DNA of 64,000 nucleotides from Diadema setosum (Eukaryota > Echinodermata > Echinoidea > Diadematoida > Diadematidae), in the NCBI GenBank assembly GCA_033980235.1, contig CM067075.1, forward strand, positions 191,001-255,000. The letters are read 5' to 3'. The position numbers were made by a program, and so were the translations under genes. This document shows positions 22,838 to 34,172 of this stretch, in pieces (positions within the stretch are counted from its first letter, which is position 1; each line of letters opens with the position of its first letter). Below the pieces are notes generated by a model, which made no database searches, was not told the origin of the DNA, and saw only the letters and a list, made by a program, of their open reading frames with translations.

Positions 22838-23270
22838 AGCACCGTTTTAACTGAGCTTTTCAAACCGGAGTTACCGCGACACGCCCGGGCAATCTCTTTC
22901 ACCCTTCCTGCTAAAAGGGCCCAGCAAAATGTTACTCAGACGTTGTCGCGGGAATTTTTGCCAAATTCTCCCCTTTCCTGCTGGAGTATACCCCGACATT
23001 ACCCCGACAACCCTTCTGTTAAAACGCTTTCGCGGTAATATTCCTTTGATAAACTCAACACGCAAGGGCAATAGTCAAAGACAGTACGAGACATCGCGAT
23101 CGCTGACCACGTGCATGGTGGGTTGTTATGAAAGCCTATCCGGAGGTTTTCCGTGTGTATCTCTTAAAACGGTACTCCTCGCTCTCTCTCGTGGTTTTGC
23201 TGCCCGAGGAGAGGAATTTTGTTCTCCGGATGCGGTCCCGACGTTTATGGGTTAAGGTCCGTGAAAGCAG
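22838..23270. other. GC- and CpG-rich patch of unknown origin
   Basis: A locally GC-rich segment with many CGCG/CCCGG words in an AT-rich intron. Phrases such as ACCGTTTTAA (22842) and TTAAAACGGT (23166) are in inverse orientation near its ends, which hints at a decayed inverted-repeat transposon. The 108-codon plus-strand frame (22929-23255) shows no recognisable family. Confidence 0.35.
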
Positions 23271-23426
23271 GGCTTTAGTAAAGACGAACTGTGCTCTATA
23301 AGCCATTGCATTTGGAGCTTAGGCGAGTTTAAACGAAATTCCTTATTAGCGCGTTATTGGGGTTCCATCAGTCTGATGAAGACACGCCTATTATACTCGA
23401 CCGCACTCCACATAACCTCCGCCTAC

Positions 23427-23508
23427 CTGCAGGAGATCACCTAGACTGCTACTGGTTCCAAACAATTGACCGTCGACTCGTCTGTTGAAGACATGCAGAT
23501 GAGATCTT
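23427..23508 (-). CDS. TENT2: GLD-2-type poly(A) polymerase, central-domain exon
   Basis: The 3' edge (donor gtaggc after ...GACCTGCAG-type context) and frame are firm: the exon ends SSSLGDLLQ in phase 0 and runs directly into GFFAYYADF of the next exon, matching the family 'SLGELLlGFF'. The 5' edge is uncertain. An acceptor at 23509 (tgcttggcag) matches the 2-base overhang of the tentative exon 24173-24116; an alternative at 23574 (tttccaacag) would lengthen the exon in frame. The family 'P.lPsLQ' motif is not visible here. Confidence 0.7.
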
Positions 23509-23573
23509 CTGCCAAGCAGATATTCCTCAACCTGGGCGATGTTCACGTGCCTTGAAAGATTATGCCAACCAAT

Positions 23574-24115
23574 CTGTTGGAAAGAACGTAACAGTATCTT
23601 AAACCGAAAATCTTTAGCTCTGCGACCGACTTGCTAATCACATCGTGTGCTTTCATTCAGTAGTTTCCTACTATTACTAACCGAATGAATCTGAAACATC
23701 AGTGGATTCTCCTATCTTTACCATGGTTATTTACAAATAGTGTGCATTAATCTGTCTCTGCTTTTCATACATGTACTAATGTCAAGATTGGCCATGTGTA
23801 CTTGCTGCTAGAGTAATGGTCTATATGTCATACACTATACATGATTTAGCATGACTTTTACTGATCTCTACTGCGAGCATGGCGAGAACAGAAAAAATTA
23901 GATACTCAAATCTCGGAGCTCCACATTGCAACCGTTATGAACTATTACGCGTTAGGCGTGAGTTGATTTTAACCACAGCCTAAGATTTATCGAGAACCTA
24001 CAAGCAGTTGTAAGTTGTTCTCGGATATGAAGTTTCTGCTTCCTGCCAGCAAACTGACCAGGAAAAATATGTATGTACATCAGATTTTGTACGCTTTAAA
24101 TGACGTTGGATTTAC
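23574..24115 (-). other. Intron of the poly(A) polymerase gene
   Basis: Nothing recognised beyond ordinary AT-rich intron sequence. Confidence 0.45.
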
Positions 24116-24173
24116 CTGTAATACTTAGCTTGCCAATCTTCAGCAAAGAGGAGACATTTCTGTTCGTTTTGCA
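24116..24173 (-). CDS. Possible exon of the poly(A) polymerase (tentative)
   Basis: A 58-nt open segment between an acceptor-like cgattag and a good donor gtaaat. Entering with the 1 base left by the exon at 25136-25008 it stays open (VQNEQKCLLFAEDWQAKYY) and leaves 2 bases, which fits the exon at 23508. Phase is the only support: the peptide does not resemble the expected GLD-2 linker with its 'P.lPsLQ' motif, so the true exon may be elsewhere. Confidence 0.35.
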
Positions 24174-25007
24174 CTAATCGTAGATCGAAAGTAATTATAA
24201 CAAAAGAAATGGAAGCAGGTGCATATTTACATGACCAGGTGCTTCAAAGACGACCTTGAGCTGTCCAACAACTTTTTCATCACGTATGCAAAATAAAAAC
24301 ACAAAAATGATGTTAGAAGCCGAAAAATTAAATCGCCAAATAGTTTTCTGTAAACATACACAGCAATGGTAGAAGGTTTTCAGTACAACTACAATTAACT
24401 CATTAGTTGTTAGTTGTATATTTCATTACCAAAATAGTTAAAATAGCAAGTATGGTTGAAAGCAAGGGGAAAACAAATATCTTCAATAATAATCATGCGA
24501 TACTTTTAATTCAGTTATTCCTTCTACACAAAGGTTAACGTTTCTTTCCACGTACACAAACACACACACACCAACTATTCATTCACTCATTTCAATTTTA
24601 CGACATAACATTAGAAAAAACCCCACACAATTGCCGTGGTACAATTATACATTTTTGAATGGAGGCCTCATAAAAAGCACATAAGGGTCTTGTTAGAACT
24701 GATTCCCTACAAACAATCATTACATTTTAACTGAGCAATAATCAGACAAGTTTAAATGATAAAACAAAGGCGATAGATACTATGAATATCTTCATATGAA
24801 CTTATTACAATGGGACGCACAGTGTTCAAAGTGTTGATTACAAGTATGTTCCTCTCTGCCTGGTATACATGATTTTCCAGACATACCTTATATGAATTCA
24901 TCAGGGACTATTCGAACTGCTTGGTGCCGTCATGGAGCCTCATGCATGTATTTCTATCGCCATATTAAAACAATGGCTCTGGCAGACTTAATAGGACTGA
25001 CTATAAC

Positions 25008-25136
25008 CTTGCATGTAGTTGATCGTCATGAGAACCCAGGACATGGAGTTGAGGGTGCCTTCACGAGGATTACATATGCCATTTTCCTTGGCCCACTGCT
25101 TCACGATGAACCCCAAAGGACCTACACGATTATCCT
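25008..25136 (-). CDS. TENT2: GLD-2-type poly(A) polymerase, central-domain exon
   Basis: 129-nt exon after a poly-pyrimidine acceptor (ttttttttcag). It enters with 2 bases (completing Glu) and leaves 1 before donor gttata. It encodes DNRVGPLGFIVKQWAKENG, then REGTLNSMSWVLMTINYMQ. This is the signature of the TENT central domain ('d.RVrpL.lviK.WAk..gI....G.LsSys.vLMvi.yLQ'). The donor is GT but weak. Confidence 0.93.
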
Positions 25137-25711
25137 CTGAAAAAAAAAGATAACCGGAATTTAAGTACAGTAAAACCAAGGTAAAATACAACATTAGAAG
25201 GGAGGATGATGGAAGATGATTACGCTATCAATGACTCGTCCGTTTAGGGATACGATAGACAAACATAATCAATACGTTTTGTATGAGTTTTCCAGGAAAG
25301 TTTATTTGCTTATGGTTAAAGCTAAAAATGTGGTAGCGGACTTAATTTCCAGGACTTTGCTGCCTAAGATAATAGCCATGCAGGGGAAGATTATTTGATG
25401 AATTGCTGAAAATCATACAGTTTTTTTCTTGCAGGTTCAATGACCATTATTTGCTCTGATCCAAGAAAATTAATGTTATTTTCGAGTTCTGAGACTGATG
25501 ATACGTATGCCAAGATGTCAGGGTCCGGGTGTAAAAGAAAAACGTTTGAGTTGTCTACAAATGGCAGACAGTATAAAAGAGAGGAGTTCAGAGGAATTCT
25601 TTGTGGTTAGTAGGCCTGTATAGTTATTTCTTCTCATTTCACAATGGTAAATCAGTAATGAATATGCAGAGGGCCATCTCTGCAAAGCTTAAAACTGATC
25701 AAATTTCTTAC

Positions 25712-25751
25712 CTTCGACGTACAGTTTCTGAAGATAGGAATCGAGAACGCC
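25712..25751 (-). CDS. TENT2: GLD-2-type poly(A) polymerase, 40-nt microexon
   Basis: 40-nt exon between acceptor ttcactacag and donor gtaaga. It enters in phase 0 and encodes GVLDSYLQKLYVE plus 1 base. It links the third catalytic Asp exon to the DNRVGPLGF exon, matching the family helix 'g..nS.lL..Y...D.RVrpL'. Confidence 0.88.
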
Positions 25752-26209
25752 CTGTAGTGAAATCATGCAGGTGATAAGAATTTACTACTATGTGATTTTA
25801 TGCATTATTGTAAGGCCACGATTGACATTTTTGTCATAACTACTATACTTTGTAAAAAAAAAATGGCTGAAATAGTTTTATATACTTTGTTTTGGCATGT
25901 AGAATTTTGTTAAACTCTAGATAATGATGTACACGTTACATGACTATTAAAGTTTATCTTAAAGAAGCAAACGTAGCCTATTAACATTAACCCAGGAATG
26001 ACAACTTTTGGCTAACCAAATGTTGAATCAAAAAGGTCTACAGTTGAGTTCAATGTTCAGTTCAAATTTATTTCGGTTTTTTTTATATTTTATCTAATTA
26101 AATATTATACAAACATAAATCTCACTTTCTTTAGTGACAAAAATGATGCATGTAAATTTACACAAAGAAAACAATAATTGAAACTTGGTTCAAACAAAGT
26201 AGTACATAC

Positions 26210-26249
26210 TCCAGTTACGTCAATGTTCAGGTCAATTTCAGTGCCATGC
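26210..26249 (-). CDS. TENT2: GLD-2-type poly(A) polymerase, 40-nt microexon with third catalytic Asp
   Basis: 40-nt exon between acceptor tgcctgtacag and donor gtatgt. Its first base completes an Arg codon from the previous exon; then HGTEIDLNIDVTG in phase 0. DLNID supplies the third carboxylate of the nucleotidyltransferase active site (family 'D.DIs.n'). Confidence 0.9.
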
Positions 26250-26536
26250 CTGTACAGAAAATCGAAATTCCTTGAATTAATCATCAGGGGGAAAGGTCGT
26301 ATAAAGTCTCATCACAACTGCCACAGTGAACAAAATCGTACCTGCCACTACAATGTATTACTAAAATACGTATTAGACAAATCAACGATACGATTAAATG
26401 ATTCCGTTCATAAAAATTGACGAAAGTTGACGTTTTGTTATTCAGTTGGGCGGTTTTTGTTTGTTTGTCTGTTTGTTGTCTTTTAATAGAAGTAGACTTT
26501 CACGCTATCAATAAATTGCGAGTGATCTGACATTAC
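26250..26536 (-). other. Short intron
   Basis: Intron between two small exons of the poly(A) polymerase gene; no other feature. Confidence 0.6.
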
Positions 26537-26612
26537 CTCACATGGCGCATCTTCAGGATTGGCACTGCCGCAGTGGCAGGGACCAATATCACATTGGTGA
26601 CGACTATCGGAC
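26537..26612 (-). CDS. TENT2: GLD-2-type poly(A) polymerase, catalytic-fold exon
   Basis: 76-nt exon between acceptor ttattctag and donor gtaatg. Two bases complete a Ser codon; it then encodes PIVVTNVILVPATAAVPILK and MRHV, leaving 2 bases. 'VPILKMRH' matches the 'aRVPIvKf.d' strand before the third catalytic Asp of TENT proteins. Confidence 0.92.
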
Positions 26613-28100
26613 CTAGAATAATAGTAAAAGATTATGGAAGTTATAACAGTGAAACATTTTAGACTTTCAATTTCAATATCGTTTTAATAACAATCAAAAC
26701 AATATAACAACGTTTGCACGCTCAATAAAATATGAAATTATATCATAATCAACATTTGTCGTCTTTGTAATTGTGACCCTGCATGACAAAACCAACAAAA
26801 AGTCGCCAGACATGGATGTTTAGCTTAGAGTAGATTCTGAAAGAGCAGACTTTAAGCTTTAAAATGATGTACAACTCAATTCAGATGGTCTCTCGTAATC
26901 TAAATACTGTCAAGAAAGCACATACTCTTTGTGAAAGTGTGAGCTGAGAAAAGAAGCTCTGAAGTACAGAGTTTATTCGACTGCTTAACCTTTACCAAGC
27001 TGTGCTAGCTGTGCAATGGAAGGGGCAAAAACAGGATGTAACCCAGCGGAGCAGCAACAATGAAGAGATTATCAGATTAATGAAATCGAGCATGCTTTAT
27101 TATTAACACATTCTGTTCAACATTCAAAGCATTAGCATTAGCAAGTGAAGAGTGTGTACAGAGTTTAAGAAATGAAAAGGCGACTCTGATACACATGTAA
27201 TCACAATATCCTAATAAAAAACAATGTTCGAGAAAAACTATCAGAAAACACAATTTCTTGTTCGTTTTATGATCCCAAACTTTAGCATAAAGCAGAGGAA
27301 TACTTGCTCCTTCAGAAAATATGAAAAACTTAAGATCGGGTAGGTTGACCCAAGTTCACCTATTACATTCCTCATACAAAATCAATGTTTGCGACGTACT
27401 TTTTGTTGATTTTGTGATGCACGGTCACAATTATCATAATGATTATGTTAGAATCAAATAAAAAAAGAGATTATTATAATGATCATCAGCATGCTGTTTT
27501 AAATCCATTACCTTTAATTGTATTTTTGGCCATACAGATGTCATCTATGTACTTGACAGGTAATCATAGGATAGTTTGCAACGTTTAGAAGGAAAGGAAT
27601 TTAGATAAGACAGTAATTAGACTTACTATTTCTTTGAAAAAAAATAATATGCAGTTTAGACAGTGCACATGATCAACACAGATGTTCTGAGTCAGGTGAC
27701 GCATTATATCGCTTATAGGGCAAGGGTCTCTAGCATAATCCACAACAACAACAACAACAAGAAAAAGAATAAATATGCATTTACGATTTGCACTGATGTC
27801 AACCGAGGAGACCACAACTTTTCCTTTGTTAAAACAGCTTTGGACAAAGGCTTGAAAAAGAAAGAAAGAAGATGTTCTATCATATCTATGGCTCCTTGTT
27901 ATTATGCCTTTTAGCAGCAATACTATTGCAGACTCACAGATCATGTGGAAATGATCAAGTAACATGACTAAAGAAATCAGTGAATAGCAAGAGTAGCAGC
28001 TATCTTAAGACGCAGTTAAATGTGTAAGTTGTAAGGTATTTAAGTATATGCAAATGAATAACATTATGGACAAGGTGGAGGGTTATTCTGGAATTCTTAC
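26613..28100 (-). other. Intron of the poly(A) polymerase gene
   Basis: AT-rich with a short (AAC)n run near 27742-27760. No exon or defined transposon recognised. Confidence 0.5.
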
Positions 28101-28173
28101 TTGATGGTCCCATCCCTTTCAGGTGTCTTTCTAATCTCCTCAGGATCTCCACAGCTCGAGCTTTGTCATGTTC
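28101..28173 (-). CDS. TENT2: GLD-2-type poly(A) polymerase, helix exon after the DAD motif
   Basis: 73-nt exon between acceptor cttgccatcag and donor gtaaga, entering in phase 0 and leaving 1 base. It encodes EHDKARAVEILRRLERHLK and GMGPS, an amphipathic helix matching the segment between the DxD and the 'RVPI' strand of TENT nucleotidyltransferase domains. Confidence 0.88.
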
Positions 28174-28574
28174 CTGATGGCAAGAAAAAAAAAAGAGAAG
28201 GTAATCAAAGCGATAGATGACATTGCATCATATTATACTTACTTTGGTTAATCGCTTTGTTAGCATTCTTTTTGTTGACCTGTGACACTAGTCATGTTTC
28301 TAAACATTCCGATCGCTCACGCACTCTCTCTCTCTCTCTCTAACAATATTACATCATCGACTCACAACTTGCATCCGTCATGGGGACCATTATAAGTTGG
28401 TGAAAATATACAAAGTGTGACAATACATAACCTGCTTTAGTACGTTTTGCTGTTGCAACACCTGGATTGAGGCGCCTGGTGAAAAGACTACTACTTCTAA
28501 ACAAGTTGAACTTGAGGTCAGAGTTCACAAAACAAAACAAAACAATTCTTTCAGCACTCCACAAGAGACCCACG

Positions 28575-28861
28575 AACCATTGGGGTCATCCCACTAGACC
28601 GACACCCACGAGTCATTCAGCCCATGAGTTCGACATTGAAAACAGGTCCATGAGTCATACAGCTCACGAGTCATACAGCCCATGAGTTCGACACTAGGTA
28701 AAAACAGCCCACGAGTTCGACAGATACAATATTAATGTTAATGTGTCGGTCTCGTGGGCCTTGTTAGCTTAGTGTCGAATTAATGGGCTGTATGACTCGT
28801 GAGCTGTATGACTCGTGGGCTGTATGACTCGTGGGTGTTGGTCTCGTGACGTGCACCCGAA
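28575..28861. mobile_element. Inverted-repeat element built from CACGAGTCATACAGCC units
   Basis: The left half has CCGACACCCACGAGTCAT, ACGAGTCATACAGCCCATGA and related units; the right half is the complement (GGGCTGTATGACTCGTGG repeated, ending ATGACTCGTGGGTGTTGG). The unit repeats two or three times inside each arm, so the element combines a palindrome with short direct repeats. It lies in an intron of the poly(A) polymerase gene. Confidence 0.8.
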
Positions 28862-29307
28862 CAATCACCCTAGTTGAAAGAAAACATAGCCAGGAGCCCT
28901 TAATACAATAATTCTGCGAATGCTGCAGAATACATCTGAAATGCATGAACACAATTTTTTGACTAATGGGAACAATGGATCAAATCACCCATCGTCCATG
29001 GAGCATATCACAAACATAGAGATCAACCAGGGAGTTTTAGTCTCCTGGCAATTTTAGATATTCGACTGTTGCGTTATAATACCCGCAGGTCCCTACCACT
29101 GTCTGACCTCCACCTCCCCTCCCCCTTTTGTTTTCCCTTTCTCCTCCCCCTCATTCCTCTCTCTCTCTCTCCTTCTCTTTCTCTCCTATTTGTCCATATC
29201 CATTTTCTACGTATCACATTAGGTCTAGTTCCCTTCGGTACCAAAAGAAAGCGATTCAGAGTATTATATATAAACATTGATACACACACACACACATAGA
29301 TTATATA

Positions 29308-30469
29308 CACTCAGCAAAAAAAGAAAGTAAACACTTTTTCGAGGTCATATTCTTTGTAGAAGATTTTTATGAAAATCAATGTATTATATACCATATTAAA
29401 GGTTATTTAATTGGCTATCAAGCTCATAGGTTAATTAAAAAGAAAACTTTACACATGAGTGAGTACATTCGTTTTTGTCCTCCAAGGCACAAAATCAAAA
29501 ATTGCAAAAATTGACATGTTCTCTTTCATTTGCAAATGCCCTTCACGATAACATTGACAACAAAAGACCAGTTTAACACAACGAGAGACATGAATGAAAT
29601 AGGAAAAATAAGTTTTTGTTCTCTTTATCTCGTTATTACCTCTAAGAAAAACAAAGTGGGAAACTAAAGGGGGAAGATAAGAATTTTCTGTCAAGTCAAA
29701 CTTCAAATGACAAAGGGAATAAAAAGCATCAAGATGGTTAAATGAGCAGAATTTCTTTATTATTTGTTTCTTTTAAACTAGTGATTTAAAATCCATGTGA
29801 CGATTTCAAGAACCAAACATTATTTACAACTTCCTAATTTAAAAAAAAACCACTCAAATTGTACCATTTTTGTTAATTATTACTTCTTCTCTTATTTCAT
29901 TAAATTTAGATTTGACATAAGATGCTTTATTTTCCTCCATTATTTTTAGCCTTAATTTGTCTTTTAGGCTTTAAAGATATCATAGAGATCAAAGGTTCGT
30001 TTTTGCAACTTAATTCATGTTTCTTTTTATGTGAATTTTTTTGTTTGTTCTTATTGTTCTACTAAAGAGCTCATACGCATGAATGACAACTTGTTCAGTT
30101 TTGCAATTTTTACTTTTGTGCCCTGGAAGAGATGAACAATGGTGTTCATTCATGCGTTAAGTTTACCTTTTTGTTGACCTACCAGTGGCCTGTTGCATAA
30201 AACTTACCGTTGAATTTCAATGGTAACTACCGTCAAAATTAGGCGTCACAGCCAATCAGCATCAAGGATTATAAGCTTTACCGCTAATTTGAAGACTTAC
30301 CGCTAGAAAGGAGCGGTAAGTCCAGCGGTAAGGGTTTTATGCAACAGGGCACAGGTTGATAGCCAATTAAATTATCTTCAATATGGTATATAATACATTA
30401 GCTTTCAGCTAAATATTCTATGAGAAATCTAAACTTGAAAAAGCGTTTACTTTCTATTTTTGCTGAGTG
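29308..30469. mobile_element. TA-flanked TIR element (CACTCAGCAAAAA ends)
   Basis: Left end CACTCAGCAAAAAAAGAAAG, right end its complement ending TTTTTGCTGAGTG, each bordered by TA. Further pairing inside (GGTTATTTAATTGGCTATCA against TGATAGCCAATTAAATTATC). About 1160 bp, no transposase. TA targeting and the terminal sequence suggest a mariner/Tc1-type non-autonomous element. It contains a second MITE. Confidence 0.8.
30187..30350. mobile_element. Nested MITE with CCTGTTGCATAAAA ends
   Basis: GCCTGTTGCATAAAACTTACCG and its complement CGGTAAGGGTTTTATGCAACAGG enclose about 160 bp with internal ACTTACCGC/GCGGTAAGT pairs. It is inserted in the TIR element at 29308-30469. Confidence 0.8.
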
Positions 30470-30636
30470 TATATATATATATATATATATATATACATAC
30501 AAAATATTTCTTCAGTTAGACTGATTTTGATGTTTACATTACTTTAAGAAAATAGGTACACATGTACTTTATACATACATTTATTACTAGCTGCCAGGGC
30601 TAACAAAGGAAACACACACACACACACACTACTTAC

Positions 30637-30734
30637 ATCATGGCTGGAATCGGGAAACCACAATGTCAGGTCGGCATCGCAACCAGCGGCACCAAAGCCA
30701 CTCACTGCAGACCCAAACAGACACAACTTGGCAT
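30637..30734 (-). CDS. TENT2: GLD-2-type poly(A) polymerase, catalytic DxD exon
   Basis: 98-nt exon between acceptor ttgtttctag and donor gtaagt. Two bases complete an Asn codon with the previous exon, giving NDLYSNAKLCLFGS across the junction; it then runs GSAVSGFGAAGCDAD and LTLWFPDSSHD, leaving phase 0. GS followed by ten residues and D-A-D is the nucleotidyltransferase signature ('GSs.nGf...sD.Dl'). The two Asp residues coordinate the catalytic metals in this family. Upstream lies a 27.6-kb intron. Confidence 0.95.
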
Positions 30735-31019
30735 CTAGAAACAAAGGAAGTCGACATAATCGTGATAAAGTGATACCAGGCAACTAAGACAAATAGTTTT
30801 TATCAATTTAAGAAAGAGAAGGACTGTTAGATGTGCTCGTTTCCCAAGCTAAGTTAATTGAAACACTGTTAACAATGCTTGTAGGGAGATGTGTTATACG
30901 GACGTATGCAAATACTTTTTGACTTTTTTTCCCTTTTCTTTTCTTTTCTTTTAACTCAGGAAACTTGCTATTGTAAAAGCTCTTGGTTTTTTCCCAAAAA
31001 ATATACATTATAATTTATA

Positions 31020-31047
31020 CATCTATACAACTAATAAATATATACAA

Positions 31048-31096
<49 letters not shown>

Positions 31097-31195
31097 CCTG
31101 TAGCCCACATTAGGGAGACAAATGGGGGTTATAATGTGTATATTAAGGAGACAGTTTCTCAAAGGAGACAATTTGCTGTCTCCTTAATGATTACA
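31020..31195. repeat. (AT)n run followed by three GGAGACA motifs
   Basis: (TA)n at 31048-31092, then ATTAGGGAGACAAATGG, ATTAAGGAGACAGTTTC and CAAAGGAGACAATTTG, closing with CTGTCTCCTTAATG on the other strand. It is related in motif to the satellite at 46430-50457 and to 56280-56630. Confidence 0.6.
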
Positions 31196-31555
31196 CACCT
31201 TGTACCATCTTACTGAAAGGATATTGGCGTCTTTTGCACTCTTTTTCGTTTAGAGGGAACCAACCTTATTCTGCATTACCACTCGGTCATGTATCATAAT
31301 TTAAAGGTGGAAGACAGGATAGGTTAGTTGTTTTCATCGTGTATATCTGTAGGGGTTATAAAGCGACATAAAGGAGACTTTCAGTTTTTGGCTTTTTGTG
31401 GAAAGAGGAAACTGTATATCTTCATTACAAAGGTGTCAGCAACAAATATATCTTTTCTATACATTCTGGTACTGGTATCATCAAATATACTTCAGAGTTG
31501 TTCATTAAACATGCACTTAATTGAAAAACAGCCCCTCGAAATTGCACTTTTTGAT

Positions 31556-31719
31556 CCTTTGAGCCGCTCGCGCGCTACGTACGCCCCCCGCGCGCGCGCG
31601 CCTTTGCATGATAATGTCGCGACAGTACCAAAACACTTGCACCCAGGAGAAGATCAGAAAAGAACAACATCGAATCGCGAGACTTTGCAAATTGTACTGA
31701 TCATGGAAGAATTGTGGGG
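31556..31719 (+). other. CpG-rich start and possible first exon (MEELW) on the plus strand
   Basis: A CpG cluster (CGCGCGCGCGCC near 31590) stands out in the AT-rich intron. It is followed by an ATG at 31704, ATG GAA GAA TTG TGG G, and then a consensus donor gtaagt. A matching acceptor (tctctcttttag) sits at about 33972. This may be the promoter and first exon of a small or non-coding antisense transcript. It could equally be a chance arrangement. Confidence 0.3.
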
Positions 31720-33971
31720 TAAGTGATCACTGAAAACCACTCTTTTTTTTAAAGAACATTCATGTACATTAGATACATCTATTAAACAGGCGAGCCGTCG
31801 TATAAACAAGTACGGACACACGCAGTGGTGGGGCCTATTTCCAGAGTAGTCCCCTATGGCTATGACAGTGTTAACGTTATTACTCCGTGGTTACTAGTCT
31901 AACGTTAGAATCTAGTGAAAAAAAAAAAAGGAGCAATCGTGAGCTGGAAAAAAGAAATAGAGTCGCAATGGTTTTCAATGCGACAGAAATCACATAGTTT
32001 TCACCAAGTTGCTGGATTTTTTTTTGTTTTGTTTTATGATGCGGGAAATTGTAACGTCCTTTCATCATCACGTATCAGTTTAGTCCCATGGGTTGGTTCT
32101 GATGTATGGTTACACTCTTGATCAGTACGCGTATGAGAGCTCTCATCCGACCACCAAGGGCAATTAAAGAGTGCCAAGACTGAAATGCTCTCTTGAATAC
32201 GTACGCGTGCTCCAGGGGGTATGATGATTGGGTGTCCAAGACATTGACACCCTAAAATTATCCTGTATCTATTTTTAGCGATAGAAACTTAAAAGGTAGG
32301 GAATCCCATTTGCATGCCTTAAATGAAGAGTTCTATAAATACAGTGGTATGTTGAAGAGAGTATCATTTTAGAAACTCCCATAAAGTAATGAAAGTGGAA
32401 GGTAAAATTTTGAGTACATTTTTATTGACCGTTAGATTTTGAATTCAATATTTTTCGGGGCTCACCGTTAATTCCAGTCGATTACTAGGCTACCTTTTCA
32501 GACCCATGCGGCGCCATGCACTGCATGTGTGTCCATCATGTATATTTTGTGAAGAAAGTTCATCAAAACTTACAAATATTTCTATAACGGATACATTCGT
32601 GCAACACACTCTATAGTATCAGTATGTTATTACATCAGCTCTTATACTTGTAGATTTGTGTTTGAGAGTGGATACGGTACTGTCACTGGACATTTTTTTT
32701 TTTTTTTTTGTGCAGTGGTTCTGAATTCTGTACTCAGATGATATTTTGGCCAAAAATAGCACCAGTTATTCACAAAGCCAATTACGAAAAATAGTTCAAT
32801 CTGATTTTTGGAAAATGACTTCAAACATACCCCTCTCCAAAAAAGTTGTCTTGATTTTCGTAATGGAATAATCAGCATATCACATCGTGTCCTTGCTCCA
32901 GAATCCTAATTCATACCCACAATTTACCTTGCACATTCCTACTGAGTGGAGGACAAAGGAAAAAATCAGCCAATGAGGGTCAAATTTCATGTTTTACTGT
33001 GAAATATCAAATCTGAATGTACAGTATTCATATAGTTCATGCAAAAGAATCTTGAGATTAATTGACATCTTTATCTAATGTAGTTTTTTTTTTTTTACAT
33101 TTTTGTGGCACATTTTCATGATTTTGGTCGATACCACGATCTGTTAGGCTACAGTTGTAGTCTAGGAATCCCGCGCATATTGGATGTCATTAGTACGTGG
33201 AAATGTGCATGTCCGGAATTACCTTGCTGTCCAGTAATACCCTACCGTACCTGTATATACATTGTAAATCAAGAAGTAAAGCATAGATTCCAGATTTGTA
33301 TGTTTCTCAATCCTGCAATGTATCTCTTTGAGCCTGTAAAGGCGGCTAGGGTAGGTTCTATGCTGAAGTACCGAAGAGTCCACTTTGGTTGTACATCAGA
33401 ATATAATGTTTCCTGTAGGCCTACAGTGTAGACTCACTAGAGTCTGATGTTGTTAGTTTATGACAACTTCTAAGCAATCTTTTGTTGTTTAGTTTTTGAA
33501 TGGTGAGTACAATAAAGTCAGAAAGAGGTGGGTTCTTAACCAGTTGAGGATGAGTCGCAAGTATACTTGGGAAGGTGTCTATGGGAAATGCATGTTGTAG
33601 CAAAATCAGTCCATCCTCAACGGGTTATGAGACTAGTACTGTGTCAAAGACATTGTATTGCATTGATGTGTACATTTTGCCAGAATATATGAGTCTCATG
33701 GAAAATTTTACTAGAAAATCTGTAAAAGGCAAAACCTACCTTTTGTTGAATTGTATACCTTTTCTTGGTTTTTCTTCTTTCATTCATTTTTTTTTTTCAA
33801 GAACATACATGGGGTTAATTGTGGAAAACTTTGCACAATAGCATCAAAGTAATATGAATCGTCTAAAGTGTCAAATAGCCTATGCTATTATATATGCAAA
33901 TACACGTAGATACTAGTGGATACATCGAATTTCCTTGTTTTTTAATTTTTCTGTTGTCCTCTCTCTTTTAG
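31720..33971. other. Intron sequence without recognised features
   Basis: AT-rich, with homopolymer runs near 31920, 32695 and 33085. Short frames here show no conserved motifs. Confidence 0.4.
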
Positions 33972-34172
33972 GAGCACATCAGTTCCACCTTCTCAACAGA
34001 GCTGACCTCTTGCTCCTCCAGCACAGAAATTAACCCATTGAGCAGAACATCACTCAACCAGATATCTCCACCTAACCCAATTGGTTCCCATCCTCCTGTA
34101 CCAAGAGAGCATCCTCCAGATTGTCATTTGGGAAGGAACATCTCTGCCTTAACTTGCCATCTCAGAATCTGA
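33972..34172 (+). other. Possible terminal exon of a plus-strand transcript
   Basis: Follows a strong poly-pyrimidine acceptor (cctctctcttttag). In phase with the possible exon at 31704 the frame closes after 20 codons (GAHQFHLLNRADLLLLQ and a stop), giving a 25-residue peptide. Another frame is open for 66 codons (Ser/Pro-rich, starting EHISSTFSTELTSC) but does not match that phase. No family recognised; a non-coding transcript is as likely. Confidence 0.25.

Noticed and set aside
29069..29310. Overlapping 76- and 78-codon frames on both strands
   Set aside because: They arise from a CT-rich low-complexity tract and an (AC)n run.
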